Positions 44,613 to 54,270 of a stretch of DNA of 64,000 nucleotides are shown here, piece after piece (position 1 is the first letter of the stretch; the number at the start of each line of letters is the position of its first letter). Both the position numbers and the translations under genes were made by a program. Source of the stretch: Cognatishimia maritima (GTDB lineage: Bacteria > Pseudomonadota > Alphaproteobacteria > Rhodobacterales > Rhodobacteraceae); contig NZ_FQWM01000005.1 in the NCBI RefSeq assembly GCF_900129685.1, positions 131,501-195,500 on the forward strand. Reading direction: 5' to 3'. The notes beneath the pieces were generated by a model. The model worked only from the letters and a program-made list of their open reading frames with translations. It searched no databases and had not been told where the DNA came from.

Positions 44613-45514
44613 ATAAAGCGACAAAGCAGTTTCAGTCCTCTCTTGCCCAGCTTGGTGCGGAATATGGGTTTTTTGAAACCTTAGGCGATCAGCATTCTGC
44701 GCTTTTCATTGAAGGCAATGACACTCTGATTGTGACCTTCGAAAACCTCGATCACGTTTATCGCTATACCGACGACCGGATGCCATGGGGGCATAGTTTT
44801 GTCACTGGCCAAGGCTGGTCGATGCTCGGCATGATGGCGCATGATTGGACGTGGTATCGCGACGAAGCGGTTTATGATTTCTTTGATCGGCTGCGCGACG
44901 AAGGGTTTTTTGCGCGATTCAAAAGGGTTGTGTTTTATGGCGCCTCGATGGGCGGCTATGCGGCGGCGACGTTCAGTGCGGCGGCGCCCGGATCGACTGT
45001 CATCCTGATTTCACCACAGGCCACCTTATGCCGCGAAACCGCCCCGTGGGAGCAGCGCTACCTGAAAGGCTGGAGCCGTAATTTCAACACGCGCTACGGC
45101 TATGCGCCCGACCACCTTCGCGCGGCGGAACAGGCTTATCTGTTCTTTGACCCCCGGATCGCGCCCGATGCGATGCACGCGACGCTGTTTCAGGGAGACA
45201 ATTTGATCAAATTCCGATGTCGCTTTTTTGGGCACCGGATGGCATCTCTCTGGCTGCAGATGGGGGTGCTGAAAGAAGTTATCACGTCTTGCGTAGACGG
45301 ATCATTAACGCGGCTGAAATTCTTCCAACTGATGCGCACTCGACGCACCAGCGGACGGTTTATGCGAGAGTTTCTGGAAACGGTCGAAGCCAAGAACAAC
45401 CCGCGACGCACAGCCTATTTTTGCCAAGCTGTGCTGAACCGGCGCAAAGGCCCGCGCTTCCGGCAGGCGCTTAAACGGGCTGACGCGGCGCTTTCAAAGA
45501 AGCAAAAGGGTTGA
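44609..45514 (+). CDS. Alpha/beta-hydrolase-like protein in glycosyltransferase group
   Basis: 301 residues. FYGASMGGYAAATFSAAAPGSTVILISPQ (109-137) is a nucleophile elbow with Ser113, and the strand IVTFENLD near 41 and late His/Asp candidates fit an alpha/beta-hydrolase fold. Databases often label such Roseobacter proteins otherwise, so the name is by fold only. Starts within the stop of the preceding glycosyltransferase, so it belongs to the same operon; it may process or deacylate a glycan or its lipid carrier. No signal peptide. Confidence 0.72.
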   Translation: MNKATKQFQSSLAQLGAEYGFFETLGDQHSALFIEGNDTLIVTFENLDHVYRYTDDRMPWGHSFVTGQGWSMLGMMAHDWTWYRDEAVYDFFDRLRDEGFFARFKRVVFYGASMGGYAAATFSAAAPGSTVILISPQATLCRETAPWEQRYLKGWSRNFNTRYGYAPDHLRAAEQAYLFFDPRIAPDAMHATLFQGDNLIKFRCRFFGHRMASLWLQMGVLKEVITSCVDGSLTRLKFFQLMRTRRTSGRFMREFLETVEAKNNPRRTAYFCQAVLNRRKGPRFRQALKRADAALSKKQKG

Positions 45515-46534
45515 TCAGCGCCGCTTGAGCGTGTCGCCAAAGGCAATCTTTGGCGTCAGTTCAACGATGTGGTCGCAAGGCTTGTTGTTGACCCGCGCCG
45601 CGATAATTTCCGCAGCTTTCCGGCCAGACTCGCGGCGGCATGCATCCATGCTGGCCAGTTTGCGCGGCAGACCTTGCAACAGTTCCACACCGTTAAAACC
45701 CGCCAATCCAATCTGGCCCGGAATATCAATGCCCTGATCCAGCAGGTACAAAAGACCACCGGCCCCGATCATGTCGTTTGAATAATAAAGGAAATCAATG
45801 TCAGGCGAACGTTCCAAGATCGTCTGCGTCATCTCGCGCCCTTTGGCCAAGGCCGAGCCGCCGGAATAGAATTCCTGATCTATGACTTCGACGCCACCCT
45901 TGGCCAGCGCCTCGGTGAACCCTTCAAACCGTTTGCGGGCGCGGTGATCGAGCGGCATCTTGGTCCCAAGGAAGCCGATGTTCTGATAACCCGCTTTCAG
46001 GATCGCCCGTGCCATTTCGCGGCCCGCCCGGCGGTGGGAGATACCAACCGCGGCATCCACAGGGGTGCCGTCGACGTCCATGATTTCAACCACCGGAATG
46101 CCAGAGGCGCACAGCATGGCCTTAGACGCGTCGGAATGCTCCAAGCCAGCGATAATCACCCCAGAAGGTCGCCACGAGAGCATCTCGTAAAGCACCTTCT
46201 CTTCCTTTTCCGGAAGGTAGTCCGTGACGCCCACAACGGGCTGCAACTCGGTGTCTTCGAGAATTTCACTGATGCCACTCAGGACTTCTGGGAAGACCAT
46301 GTTCGAGAGCGACGGAATGATCACCGCGACGAGGTTGACCCGTTGGCTGGCCAGCGCGCCAGCGATCTTATTGGGCACATATCCCAGATCTTTGGCCGCC
46401 CGCAGCACCTTTTGGCGTGTCGCGTCAGAGACATCGCCCCGGTTACGCAGCACACGGCTGACAGTCATTTCCGACACGCCGGAAGCTTCGGAGACGTCGC
46501 GCAAAGTCAGGGAACGGTGTTCGTCGGAGGCCAC
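45515..46534 (-). CDS. LacI family transcriptional regulator
   Basis: 339 residues. N-terminal HTH LTLRDVSEASGVSEMTVSRVLRNRGDVSDATRQKVLRAAKDLGYVPNKIAGALAS, with hinge helix, then a periplasmic-binding-like sugar-sensing domain (VAVIIPSLSNMVFPEVLSGISEIL, GHRRAGREMARAIL-type effector region). It is closest in style to gluconate-type GntR regulators of the family. The gene abuts the hydrolase gene stop tail to tail (no bases between) and lies downstream of nqrF; its target genes are not obvious here. Confidence 0.94.
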   Translation of the reverse strand: MASDEHRSLTLRDVSEASGVSEMTVSRVLRNRGDVSDATRQKVLRAAKDLGYVPNKIAGALASQRVNLVAVIIPSLSNMVFPEVLSGISEILEDTELQPVVGVTDYLPEKEEKVLYEMLSWRPSGVIIAGLEHSDASKAMLCASGIPVVEIMDVDGTPVDAAVGISHRRAGREMARAILKAGYQNIGFLGTKMPLDHRARKRFEGFTEALAKGGVEVIDQEFYSGGSALAKGREMTQTILERSPDIDFLYYSNDMIGAGGLLYLLDQGIDIPGQIGLAGFNGVELLQGLPRKLASMDACRRESGRKAAEIIAARVNNKPCDHIVELTPKIAFGDTLKRR

Positions 46535-46619
46535 GATATTTTCCTTTACTTGTTAGGGCTATGTTATCGTGAGGTTTTCACCTTTTACAAGCGAGACCGA
46601 CACACCGCGACAAATGAAA

Positions 46620-46645
46620 ACGGGTCGCGCATCTGCTCGACCCGT
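46620..46645 (-). terminator. Intrinsic terminator of the nqr operon
   Basis: ACGGGTCG and CGACCCGT form an 8-bp stem with a 10-base loop, followed on the minus strand by TTTCATTTG. It begins nine bases after the nqrF stop. Confidence 0.78.
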
Positions 46646-46654
46646 ATTTTGATC

Positions 46655-47878
46655 TTATCCGCCGAAATCATCCAGCATAATGTCTTCGCGATCCACGCCC
46701 AAATCCAAGAGCATATTGATCACGGATTGGTTCATGATTGGCGGGCCACACATGTAGTATTCGCAATCTTCAGGATTGGGGTGATCTTTCAGGTATTCTT
46801 CGTAAAGAACGTTGTGAATAAAGCCGGTATAGCCGCCCCAGTCATCTTCTGGCAGCGCGTCTGACAGCGCGACATGCCATGTGAAATTGGGGAATTCCTT
46901 GGCCAACTCATCGAAGTCCTCAACAAAGAACATCTCTTTCTTGGACCGTGCACCGTACCAGAAGGTGATCTTGCGATCCCGGTTCTCGAGGCGCTTAAGC
47001 TGGTCAAAGATATGGCTGCGCATCGGGGCCATGCCCGCGCCGCCGCCGACAAAGACCATTTCCTTGTCTGTATCGCGCGCAAAGAATTCGCCGAACGGAC
47101 CGGAAATTGTGACCTTGTCACCCGGTTTCAGGTTGAAGATGTAAGACGACATCTGACCGGCTGGAATGCCTTCGGACCCCGGAGGCGGAGACGCCACACG
47201 GACGTTCAGCATGATAATGCCTTTCTCGTCCGGGTAGTTCGCCATGGAATAGGCACGTTCGATCGGTTCCGCGACCGTGGACTCATACTGCCACAGGTTA
47301 AAGCGATCCCAATCTTCGCGGTATTCTTCTTCGATGTCGAAATCGGTGTACTTCAACTTGTGCGCAGGCGCTTCGATCTGAATGTAGCCGCCCGCACGGA
47401 AGTTCACGTCTTCGCCTTCGGGCAGTTCCAGAACCAACGCTTTGATGAAGGTGGCGACGTTTTCGTTGGAACGCACGGTGCATTCCCATTTCTTGACGCC
47501 GAACACTTCTTCGGGGACTTCGATGTCCATATCTTGCTTGACCGCAACCTGACAGGACAGACGGTCGCCGCAAGAGGCTTCGCGTTTGGTGATGTGGCTT
47601 TCTTCGGTCGGCAAGATCGACCCGCCGCCAGAATGCACACGCACACGACACTGCGCGCAGGTGCCGCCGCCGCCGCAGGCAGACGGCACGAAAAGTTTTT
47701 GCTCTGCCAGCGTCTGCAACAGTTTGCCGCCCGCTGGCACAGAAATGGTTTTCTCACCGTTGATCGTGATGTTCACATTGCCCGACGACACAAGGCGCGA
47801 GCGCGCGGCAAGAATGATCGTGACCAATGCAAGAACGATCAGCGTGAAGAGGATGATACCAAGGCCAAAGGTTTCCAA
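46655..47878 (-). CDS. nqrF: Na+-translocating NADH:quinone reductase subunit F
   Basis: 407 residues. One N-terminal membrane helix (about 3-25), then a 2Fe-2S ferredoxin domain with cysteines in [17 protein letters not shown] and the fourth in DRLSCQV, then an FAD domain ([11 protein letters not shown]) and an NADH domain ([28 protein letters not shown]) ending in LDDFGG. NqrF accepts electrons from NADH and passes them inward to the Na+ pump. It is the last gene of nqrABCDEF and is followed by a terminator. Confidence 0.97.
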   Translation of the reverse strand: METFGLGIILFTLIVLALVTIILAARSRLVSSGNVNITINGEKTISVPAGGKLLQTLAEQKLFVPSACGGGGTCAQCRVRVHSGGGSILPTEESHITKREASCGDRLSCQVAVKQDMDIEVPEEVFGVKKWECTVRSNENVATFIKALVLELPEGEDVNFRAGGYIQIEAPAHKLKYTDFDIEEEYREDWDRFNLWQYESTVAEPIERAYSMANYPDEKGIIMLNVRVASPPPGSEGIPAGQMSSYIFNLKPGDKVTISGPFGEFFARDTDKEMVFVGGGAGMAPMRSHIFDQLKRLENRDRKITFWYGARSKKEMFFVEDFDELAKEFPNFTWHVALSDALPEDDWGGYTGFIHNVLYEEYLKDHPNPEDCEYYMCGPPIMNQSVINMLLDLGVDREDIMLDDFGG

Positions 47879-47891
47879 TGTCTTTGCTCCC

Positions 47892-48500
47892 TCAGAGTTT
47901 CACGCCAGAGAAGGACATGAAGGCCATCGCCATCAGACCTGCGGTGATAAAGGTGATGCCAAGGCCCTGCAGACCGTCTGGAATGTCGGAGTATTTGAGT
48001 TTTTCGCGCACACCCGCCATCGCGGTGATCGCCAACGCCCAGCCAAAGCCAGAGCTGACGCCATAGGTCACAGATTCCCCGAAGTTATAGCCCCGCTCCA
48101 CCATGAACAGCGAACCACCCAGGATCGCACAGTTCACCGTGATCAGCGGCAGGAAGACACCCAAAGCGTTGTAGAGCGGTGGAAAATACTTATCCAAAAC
48201 CATCTCAAGGATCTGAACCAGTGCGGCAATCACACCGATGTAGGAAATCAGACCAAGGAAGGTCAGGTCGACATTGTCAAAGCCTGCCCAAGATAGCGCA
48301 CCCGGCGCCAACAAATAGGTCAGGATCAGATTGTTCGCAGGCACGGTGATCGACTGCACAACCATCACAGAAATACCTAGGCCGATTGCGGTCGAAATCT
48401 TTTTCGAGACCGCAATAAAGGTACACATGCCAAGGAAGAAGGACAGCGCAAGGTTTTCGACGAAAATCGCCTTAACCGCGAGGGAGATATAGGCTTCCAT
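47892..48500 (-). CDS. nqrE: Na+-NQR subunit E
   Basis: 202 residues with six membrane helices. The family phrases are [26 protein letters not shown] and [24 protein letters not shown]. NqrE and NqrD are homologous antiparallel membrane subunits that together hold an iron centre through conserved cysteines (MCTF and NCAI here). The start ATG shares one base with the nqrD stop. Confidence 0.97.
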   Translation of the reverse strand: MEAYISLAVKAIFVENLALSFFLGMCTFIAVSKKISTAIGLGISVMVVQSITVPANNLILTYLLAPGALSWAGFDNVDLTFLGLISYIGVIAALVQILEMVLDKYFPPLYNALGVFLPLITVNCAILGGSLFMVERGYNFGESVTYGVSSGFGWALAITAMAGVREKLKYSDIPDGLQGLGITFITAGLMAMAFMSFSGVKL

Positions 48501-49153
48501 CAGTGTGCCTCCACCTGCTGGATTTTATATTCGCGTTCTTCGACCTGTTGTGGCTTCCAGGACCGGAACGCCCAGATGATCAGGCCGATGATAAAGAATG
48601 CGGATGGTGGCAGCAGCAGCATGCCGTTTGGCACATACCAGCCACCGTTATTGACGGTTTCCAAAATGGTCACACCGAAAAGGCTGCCAGAGCCAAAAAG
48701 CTCGCGGAAGAAGCCAACCAGCATCAGGATCAGGCCGTAGCCCAGACCGTTGCCGACACCGTCAATAAAGCTATCCAGCGGCGGGTTCTTCATCGCAAAG
48801 GCTTCGGCGCGGCCCATCACTATGCAGTTCGTGATGATCAGGCCCACAAAGACCGACAAAGTCTTGGAAATCTCAAAGGCATAGGCCTTCAGCACCTGAT
48901 CCACCAAGATCACAAGGCTCGCGATGATGATCATCTGCACGATGATCCGGATCGACCCCGGGATCTGGTTGCGGATGATCGAGATGAACATAGAGGCAAA
49001 TGCCGTCACCAAAGTCACCGCGATGGTCATCACCAAAGCAACTTGAAGGGAAGAGGTCACCGCAAGCGCCGAACAGATGCCCAGAACTTGCAACGTGATC
49101 GGGTTATTATCAACCAGCGGGTCGATCAGCATGGTTCTGCGTGTCTGGGCCAT
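48500..49153 (-). CDS. nqrD: Na+-NQR subunit D
   Basis: 217 residues, six membrane helices. [28 protein letters not shown] is the typical start, with a cysteine in GICSAL, and [28 protein letters not shown] in the middle with the second cysteine. Overlaps nqrE and nqrC by one base each. Confidence 0.97.
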   Translation of the reverse strand: MAQTRRTMLIDPLVDNNPITLQVLGICSALAVTSSLQVALVMTIAVTLVTAFASMFISIIRNQIPGSIRIIVQMIIIASLVILVDQVLKAYAFEISKTLSVFVGLIITNCIVMGRAEAFAMKNPPLDSFIDGVGNGLGYGLILMLVGFFRELFGSGSLFGVTILETVNNGGWYVPNGMLLLPPSAFFIIGLIIWAFRSWKPQQVEEREYKIQQVEAH

Positions 49154-49959
49154 TACAGATTCCCCTCATTAAGGTTTTTCAAGAACGGCTCGAAACCAGC
49201 CTCACCCATCCAGAACCGCACGAGATTGTGCACTCCGACGGAAGTAAGTGTTGCCCCGGCCAGCGCATCAATATGGTATTCGGGACCGGCCGGCGGCACA
49301 GTCTTAGAAACACTGATTTTCAGATCGCCGCTCTCGTCGGTCAACTTCTTGCCGTTCCACTGCGACTTCCAACGAGGGTTATCGACCTCGGCGCCCAGCC
49401 CCGGGGTTTCTGCATGTTCGTAAAATTGCAGCGCAAAGATGTCGTTGCCGTTTTCTTCCAAAGCGATGAAGCCATAAAGCGTCGACCACAGACCATAGCC
49501 ATGAATCGGCAAGATAACTTTGTCGATGGCACCGGAGTCATCACGCAGCAAATAGACGGTTTTGAATTGCGCCTGGCGACCAATGCCAGCTGGGTCATCC
49601 GCCAAGGCGACAGAGATTTCGGGGTCATCTGACGCCGCACGGTCATCGAATGTCTTGGGATCAAAACGGTCGACGAATTTGCCGGTCTCAAGCTCCACGA
49701 CCTTTGGTTCAAACGCTGCGAACGCCTCGACCACATCTGCTTCGGGATCATAAATACCCGCGACCTGCAGAATATTGATCTGCTTGTCTTTCAGGGCGTT
49801 CACTTCTTGAATCGGACGCAGGGCAACCGCCGCTGCGGAAACGATCATGGAGGCGACAAGGCACAGCGCGACCGCGACGATCACGGTTTTGCTGACGGAA
49901 TCAGGCGGCGCATCTAGAAAACGACGAATGAAACCTTTGTTCTCTGTATTTTCAGACAT
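49153..49959 (-). CDS. nqrC: Na+-NQR subunit C, covalent FMN
   Basis: 268 residues. One N-terminal membrane helix (about 22-48) and a periplasmic FMN-binding domain. The flavinylation motif is [16 protein letters not shown] near residues 234-249; the threonine receives FMN from ApbE, encoded divergently at 52630. [12 protein letters not shown] is also a family phrase. Overlaps nqrB by eight bases. Confidence 0.97.
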   Translation of the reverse strand: MSENTENKGFIRRFLDAPPDSVSKTVIVAVALCLVASMIVSAAAVALRPIQEVNALKDKQINILQVAGIYDPEADVVEAFAAFEPKVVELETGKFVDRFDPKTFDDRAASDDPEISVALADDPAGIGRQAQFKTVYLLRDDSGAIDKVILPIHGYGLWSTLYGFIALEENGNDIFALQFYEHAETPGLGAEVDNPRWKSQWNGKKLTDESGDLKISVSKTVPPAGPEYHIDALAGATLTSVGVHNLVRFWMGEAGFEPFLKNLNEGNL

Positions 49960-51151
49960 TGCGTTTCGCCCTGCGTTTGATGTTTGCCTGAACGACGAAG
50001 TAGTCGATCAACGGAGCAAAGACGTTTCCGAACAGAATGGCCAGCATCATGCCCTCTGGGAAGGCCGGATTGATCACACGGATCATCACAACCATGAACC
50101 CAATCAGCGCGCCATAGATGTAGCGACCCATGTTGGTGTGGGAGGCCGAAACAGGCTCTGTCACCATGAAGGCCAGACCGAAGGCATAACCACCAACGAC
50201 GAGGTGCCAATACCAAGGCATCGCGAACATCGGGTTGCTGTCAGAGCCGATTAGGTTGAGCAGGCTAGAGAAGGCGATCATGCCCACCAGACAGCCGACA
50301 ACCAGACGCCAGTTGGCGATCTTGGTGATCAGCAGGAAGGCAAGGCCGATGAGACAGGCCAAGGTGGACGTCTCGCCAATAGAACCCTGCATCAAGCCAA
50401 AGAAAGCGTCGGACCATTCGATCCCGCGTTCCGGCAGCGCTGCGTAGCCGTCTGATGCGCCAATCGACAACGCTGTCGCGCCAGAAAACCCATCAACTGG
50501 CGTCCAGATCGTGTCGCCCGACATCTGCGCCGGGTAGGCAAAATACAGGAACGCACGACCCGTCAGCGCCGGGTTCAGGAAGTTCTTGCCGGTGCCGCCA
50601 AAGACTTCTTTACCAATCACAACACCAAAGATAATGCCCAACGCGACCTGCCACAGTGGCGTCGACGCAGGCATGATCAACGCGTAAAGCATGGACGTTA
50701 CAAGGAAGCCTTCATTGACTTCGTGGCCCCTTACCGTGGCAAAGATCACTTCGAAAATGCCGCCAGCGACCAACGTCACGATGTAAATCGGCAGGAAGTA
50801 AAGCGCGCCGTGCAGGATATTCGCCAGCGGGTTTGCAGCGTTAAAACCAATGCCGAACGTGTCAATGATCCACGCCCTCCAGCCCGACGCGCCAAATTCT
50901 GCAATGGCAGAGTTGGTCTGCAGACCAACGTTGTACATGCCCCAAAGGATACAAGGGATCGTCGCAATGACCACATAGGTCATGATCCGCTTCATATCGA
51001 TATAAGACCGCGCATGGGGCGCGACGGTGGTGACGGCTTTTGGGGTATACAGAAAACTCTCAACCATCTCGTAGATGGGGAAGTATTTCTCGTATTTTCC
51101 GCCCTTGGTGAACTGCGGCTCGATCCGGTCGAAGAAACTACGTAGGCCCAC
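49952..51151 (-). CDS. nqrB: Na+-NQR subunit B, covalent FMN
   Basis: 399 residues, about ten membrane helices. MGLRSFFDRIEPQFTKGGKYEKYFPIYEMVESFLYTP is the known N-terminal region; FLNPALTGRAFLYFAYPAQMSGD and the FMN attachment site VDGFSGATALSIG follow near residues 215-235. NqrB holds covalent FMN and riboflavin and forms the Na+ path. It starts four bases from the nqrA stop. Confidence 0.97.
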   Translation of the reverse strand: MGLRSFFDRIEPQFTKGGKYEKYFPIYEMVESFLYTPKAVTTVAPHARSYIDMKRIMTYVVIATIPCILWGMYNVGLQTNSAIAEFGASGWRAWIIDTFGIGFNAANPLANILHGALYFLPIYIVTLVAGGIFEVIFATVRGHEVNEGFLVTSMLYALIMPASTPLWQVALGIIFGVVIGKEVFGGTGKNFLNPALTGRAFLYFAYPAQMSGDTIWTPVDGFSGATALSIGASDGYAALPERGIEWSDAFFGLMQGSIGETSTLACLIGLAFLLITKIANWRLVVGCLVGMIAFSSLLNLIGSDSNPMFAMPWYWHLVVGGYAFGLAFMVTEPVSASHTNMGRYIYGALIGFMVVMIRVINPAFPEGMMLAILFGNVFAPLIDYFVVQANIKRRAKRNV

Positions 51152-51154
51152 GGC

Positions 51155-52492
51155 TTAGCCCTCTTTCTCGATCTTGGTGAGACAGTCGCGCAGGGCGATG
51201 CCATATTCATACTTGGCCGGGCAGGCAAAGCCAACGAGACCTAGGTCTTCTTCGTCCAGCTCTAACGCGCCCAGCGCCTGCGCCTGATCGGTGTCCATCA
51301 CAAGCATCGCACGCAAAAGCTGCGTCGGCAGGAAGTCCTGTGGCATCAGCTCTTCAAAGGTGCCAATCGGCACCATCGCGCGGCGACCCCCATTCAGGTT
51401 TGATGTCAGCGCATATAGTTTTTTGCTAAAGGCAGACCCCAGCACGGGTTGGAAAGCATATTTTGACGGCATTGGACGAATCCAGCCCATCGGAATTTGC
51501 TTTGCATCTTCCTCGATCAAAGTGATCTGACGTGCGTACCGCCCCAGATATGCTGTTTCGCCTTCGCCCATTCGACCGCTTAGGATCGAACCAGAGATCA
51601 TACGAACCGGTGCTTCACCAGTGATGTCCCCTGCGGTCAAATCCACCATGGACGCACCCGCAACGGTGCGCACGAGGCGTGGGTTGGCGCAAAGCGGACC
51701 GGAAATCGCAATGACGCGCGAGGCATCGTAGTGACCGGTCTGCAGAAGTTTCCCGATGGAGATCACGTCATGGAACCCAATGGTCCAAACAAGTTTCGCA
51801 GCGCTTGGCGGCTCCAAAAAGTGCATATGGGTGCCAGCCAGACCCGCCGGATGCGGGCCAGAGAAGCCAACCGCCTCTACACCGTCGACCGTCGGAACAT
51901 CTGCGCCGGCCTCTTGGCACAGGTAGGTTTTGCCGTCTGAAAGCTTCGCAATCGCAGCCAAGCCAGCCGCAAAGGCCTCTGCATCTTGGGCAATGATCTC
52001 TGCCGCATCGCCAGACAGCGGTTCGGAATCCATCGCCGTCACATAAAGAGCGGCAGGACGCGTCTCGGGATTAGGGACTTTGGAATAAGGCCGTGTGCGG
52101 AACGAGGTCCAGAGACCGGCGGCACACAGGCGTTCTGTCAGGCCTTCGGCGGTGCTCACGTCACCAACGTTTGAAAAATCAATCGCTGGGGCTGCCGATT
52201 CATCAACTTCGATTTCAACGCTGACCAGAACACGACGCGCGCCGCGGTTGATCGCCTTCACGCGTCCTGAAACGGGCGAGGTCACCATCACATCAGGCGT
52301 GTCCTTATGGGCAAAGATTGGCGCGCCTGCGCCCACCACGTCACCTTCGTTCACAGCCAAGCGCGGCTTGAGCCCAATGTAGTCTGCGCCCAGCAGTGCA
52401 ACCGTGCCGACCTTCGGGGCATCAGATATGCCACCTTGTGGTTGGCCGAGCACCGGAACGTTCAGACCCTTCTTTAAGGAGAATATCTGCAC
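51155..52492 (-). CDS. nqrA: Na+-NQR subunit A
   Basis: 445 residues from GTG 52492. The family begins with (I)FSLKKGLNVPVLGQPQGG and continues GLKPRLAVNEGDVVGAGAPIFAHKDTPDV and SGRVKAINRGARRVL, the ubiquinone-associated cytoplasmic subunit. An in-frame TTG at 52567 would add 25 residues that the family lacks, so the GTG is preferred; the RBS there is weak (GGACGGGATC). First gene of the six-gene operon and divergent from apbE. Confidence 0.93.
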   Translation of the reverse strand: MQIFSLKKGLNVPVLGQPQGGISDAPKVGTVALLGADYIGLKPRLAVNEGDVVGAGAPIFAHKDTPDVMVTSPVSGRVKAINRGARRVLVSVEIEVDESAAPAIDFSNVGDVSTAEGLTERLCAAGLWTSFRTRPYSKVPNPETRPAALYVTAMDSEPLSGDAAEIIAQDAEAFAAGLAAIAKLSDGKTYLCQEAGADVPTVDGVEAVGFSGPHPAGLAGTHMHFLEPPSAAKLVWTIGFHDVISIGKLLQTGHYDASRVIAISGPLCANPRLVRTVAGASMVDLTAGDITGEAPVRMISGSILSGRMGEGETAYLGRYARQITLIEEDAKQIPMGWIRPMPSKYAFQPVLGSAFSKKLYALTSNLNGGRRAMVPIGTFEELMPQDFLPTQLLRAMLVMDTDQAQALGALELDEEDLGLVGFACPAKYEYGIALRDCLTKIEKEG

Positions 52493-52629
52493 GTTGAAAT
52501 GATCCCGTCCATTTTTTGGCGTCTTATGCGCGTTGAAGGCGCGCTCTGGAAGGCTTATTTGGCTCAAATCGGCAATTTTTTATTGAATCGGCTCCTAAAA
52601 CACCTCAAAAGCGCCCCAACTGTTGTTCC

Positions 52630-53694
52630 ATGACACAAATTTTTCCGCCGGAGACTGAAACCGTGACCCTGCAGCCCCTTTTCTCGCGCCGTAGCTTTCT
52701 TATCATGCCACTCGCGTTGGCCGCTTGTAAGAAAGGCTGGTCCTTGCTGGAGCTGACCGGGCTGACCATGGGCACCACCTATTCTGTTGCGGCCATTGAT
52801 CACTCCAAATCGGTGGATAAGACAGAACTGCAGGCCGCAATCACCGCCAGCTTGGCCAAAGTGAATGCGCAGATGTCTAACTGGGACGCCTCTTCGGAAA
52901 TCGCGCGTTTCAATGCTTCCAAATCGACCGCGCCCTTTGCCGTGTCGCCTGAACTCGCAACCGTGATGCAAGCTGCACAAGACGTACATGTGGCCTCCGA
53001 AGGGCGCTTTGACGTTACGCTGGGCGGCCTGATCGACCTTTGGGGTTTTGGCGCGGGTGATGCCAAAGGCACTGCCCCAACAGAAGCAGAGATTGCTGCG
53101 GTGATGGACATCACCGGCCACGGCAATTCCCTGCGCGTCAACAACACTTCGCTGCAGAAACTCAATCCGGGCGCAGAAGTTTACCTCTCAGCCATCGGTA
53201 AGGGCTTTGGCGTTGACCAGGTCGCCCGTACCATCGAAAGCTTTGGCATTCGCGATTACATGATCGAAATCGGCGGCGATCTTTATACGGCAGGCAAAAA
53301 CCCTGACGGCATGCCTTGGCAGATCGGGATCGAATCCCCTGTCGCGCATGATCGCGGTGTTCAGCAGGTGGTCAGCGTCTCTAACTTGGGCATGGCGACC
53401 TCTGGCGACTATCGCAACTATTTCGAACAGGATGGCGTGCGCTATTCCCATATCCTAGACGGTACAACCGGCCGCCCTGTAACCCACAAAACAGCATCGG
53501 TCACCGTGCTGACCGAAAACGCCATGCTGGCTGATGCCTGGGCCACAGCGATGCTGGTGCTGGGCACCGAGCGCGGCCTGAAAATCGCAAACGAGCGCGA
53601 CCTCGCGGTATTGTTTATTGATCGCAGTGCCGATTCTGCGCAGAAGGGCTTTGTCACAACCCCAAGCGCGCGTTTCGCGGCGCTGCAAGCCTAA
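52630..53694 (+). CDS. apbE: FAD:protein FMN transferase
   Basis: 354 residues. ApbE attaches FMN to threonine in NqrB and NqrC. The N-terminal LFSRRSFLIMPLALAACKKG carries a twin-arginine-like RR motif and a lipobox (LAAC), so it is a periplasmic lipoprotein. Family motifs: TGLTMGTTYSV, AINASLAKVNAQMSNWDASSEIARFN, LDPGAEVYLSAIGKGFGVDQVA, IEIGGDLYTAGKNP, RYSHILDGTTGRPV. Divergent from nqrA and followed by nqrM, a complete maturation set for the pump. Confidence 0.96.
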   Translation: MTQIFPPETETVTLQPLFSRRSFLIMPLALAACKKGWSLLELTGLTMGTTYSVAAIDHSKSVDKTELQAAITASLAKVNAQMSNWDASSEIARFNASKSTAPFAVSPELATVMQAAQDVHVASEGRFDVTLGGLIDLWGFGAGDAKGTAPTEAEIAAVMDITGHGNSLRVNNTSLQKLNPGAEVYLSAIGKGFGVDQVARTIESFGIRDYMIEIGGDLYTAGKNPDGMPWQIGIESPVAHDRGVQQVVSVSNLGMATSGDYRNYFEQDGVRYSHILDGTTGRPVTHKTASVTVLTENAMLADAWATAMLVLGTERGLKIANERDLAVLFIDRSADSAQKGFVTTPSARFAALQA

Positions 53695-53711
53695 CAGCAA
53701 AGGTCAGACCC

Positions 53712-53951
53712 TTGGCGACATTCGCACTCACATTTGGCATTTTGCTCGTGATTATGACGGGTATGGCTGTGGGTGTGATGTTCATGGGCAAAACCATCAA
53801 AGGCAGCTGCGGTGGCTTGAATGCAATTGCAGATGCCGACAAATGTTTGGTTTGCAAGAAAGACATCGACCTGGACAGCCCGCTGCGGGAACGGCTCGCC
53901 TGCCCCCGCGCGCGCAAGATGCTGGATCAGATGGACGCGGAACAGACCTAA
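53712..53951 (+). CDS. nqrM: Na+-NQR maturation protein NqrM
   Basis: 79 residues: one membrane helix (about 3-25) and a short tail with the cysteine motif GSCGGLNAI...KCLVCKKD, as in DUF539/NqrM. It helps to insert iron between NqrD and NqrE in Vibrio. It follows apbE by 17 bases. A GC stem-T terminator lies 26 bases downstream. Confidence 0.95.
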   Translation: MATFALTFGILLVIMTGMAVGVMFMGKTIKGSCGGLNAIADADKCLVCKKDIDLDSPLRERLACPRARKMLDQMDAEQT

Positions 53952-53976
53952 GCGCAAACCTCTGCGATATTTTCAA

Positions 53977-53998
53977 ACGCCCTTCGGGGCGTTTTTTG
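53977..53998 (+). terminator. Intrinsic terminator after apbE-nqrM
   Basis: AACGCCC-TTCG-GGGCGTT (53977-53994), with a UUCG tetraloop, followed by TTTT. Confidence 0.88.
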
Positions 53999-54007
53999 TT
54001 CCGCCAC

Positions 54008-54211
54008 CTACCCCTCGGCCATTGGCACAAATCCCAACACCAATAGCGCTACCGCCGCAAACAGCCCAAACACCCACAATTGCCAGCGGGGGCCTTCGGC
54101 TTTCCAAACACGGCGATATTTGTAGCCTGCAAGACAGGCCAGAACGAAAAGTCCGGTGGCGATGGCGGGCGTTAAAGCGAATTCATTCAAAGCGCGGGCT
54201 TCCCAAAACAA
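54008..54211 (-). CDS. Small two-helix membrane protein, unknown function
   Basis: 67 residues: LTPAIATGLFVLACLAGYKYRRVW and WQLWVFGLFAAVALLVLGFVPM are two membrane helices joined by a short basic loop, so both ends are likely outside. Codon use and clean helices favour a real gene, but there is no family I can name and the RBS is not clear; a start at the later GTG/ATG codons is possible. It points away from the CBS gene. Confidence 0.55.
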   Translation of the reverse strand: MFWEARALNEFALTPAIATGLFVLACLAGYKYRRVWKAEGPRWQLWVFGLFAAVALLVLGFVPMAEG

Positions 54212-54270
54212 AAATTACCGGTAGGCTAAGTGTCACGCCGCAGGAACACAATCAAGGAGGGCTCCGCTGC

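Noticed and set aside
46874-47920. Long open frames antisense to nqrF
   Set aside because: NqrF is full length with all cofactors; the antisense frame is compositional.
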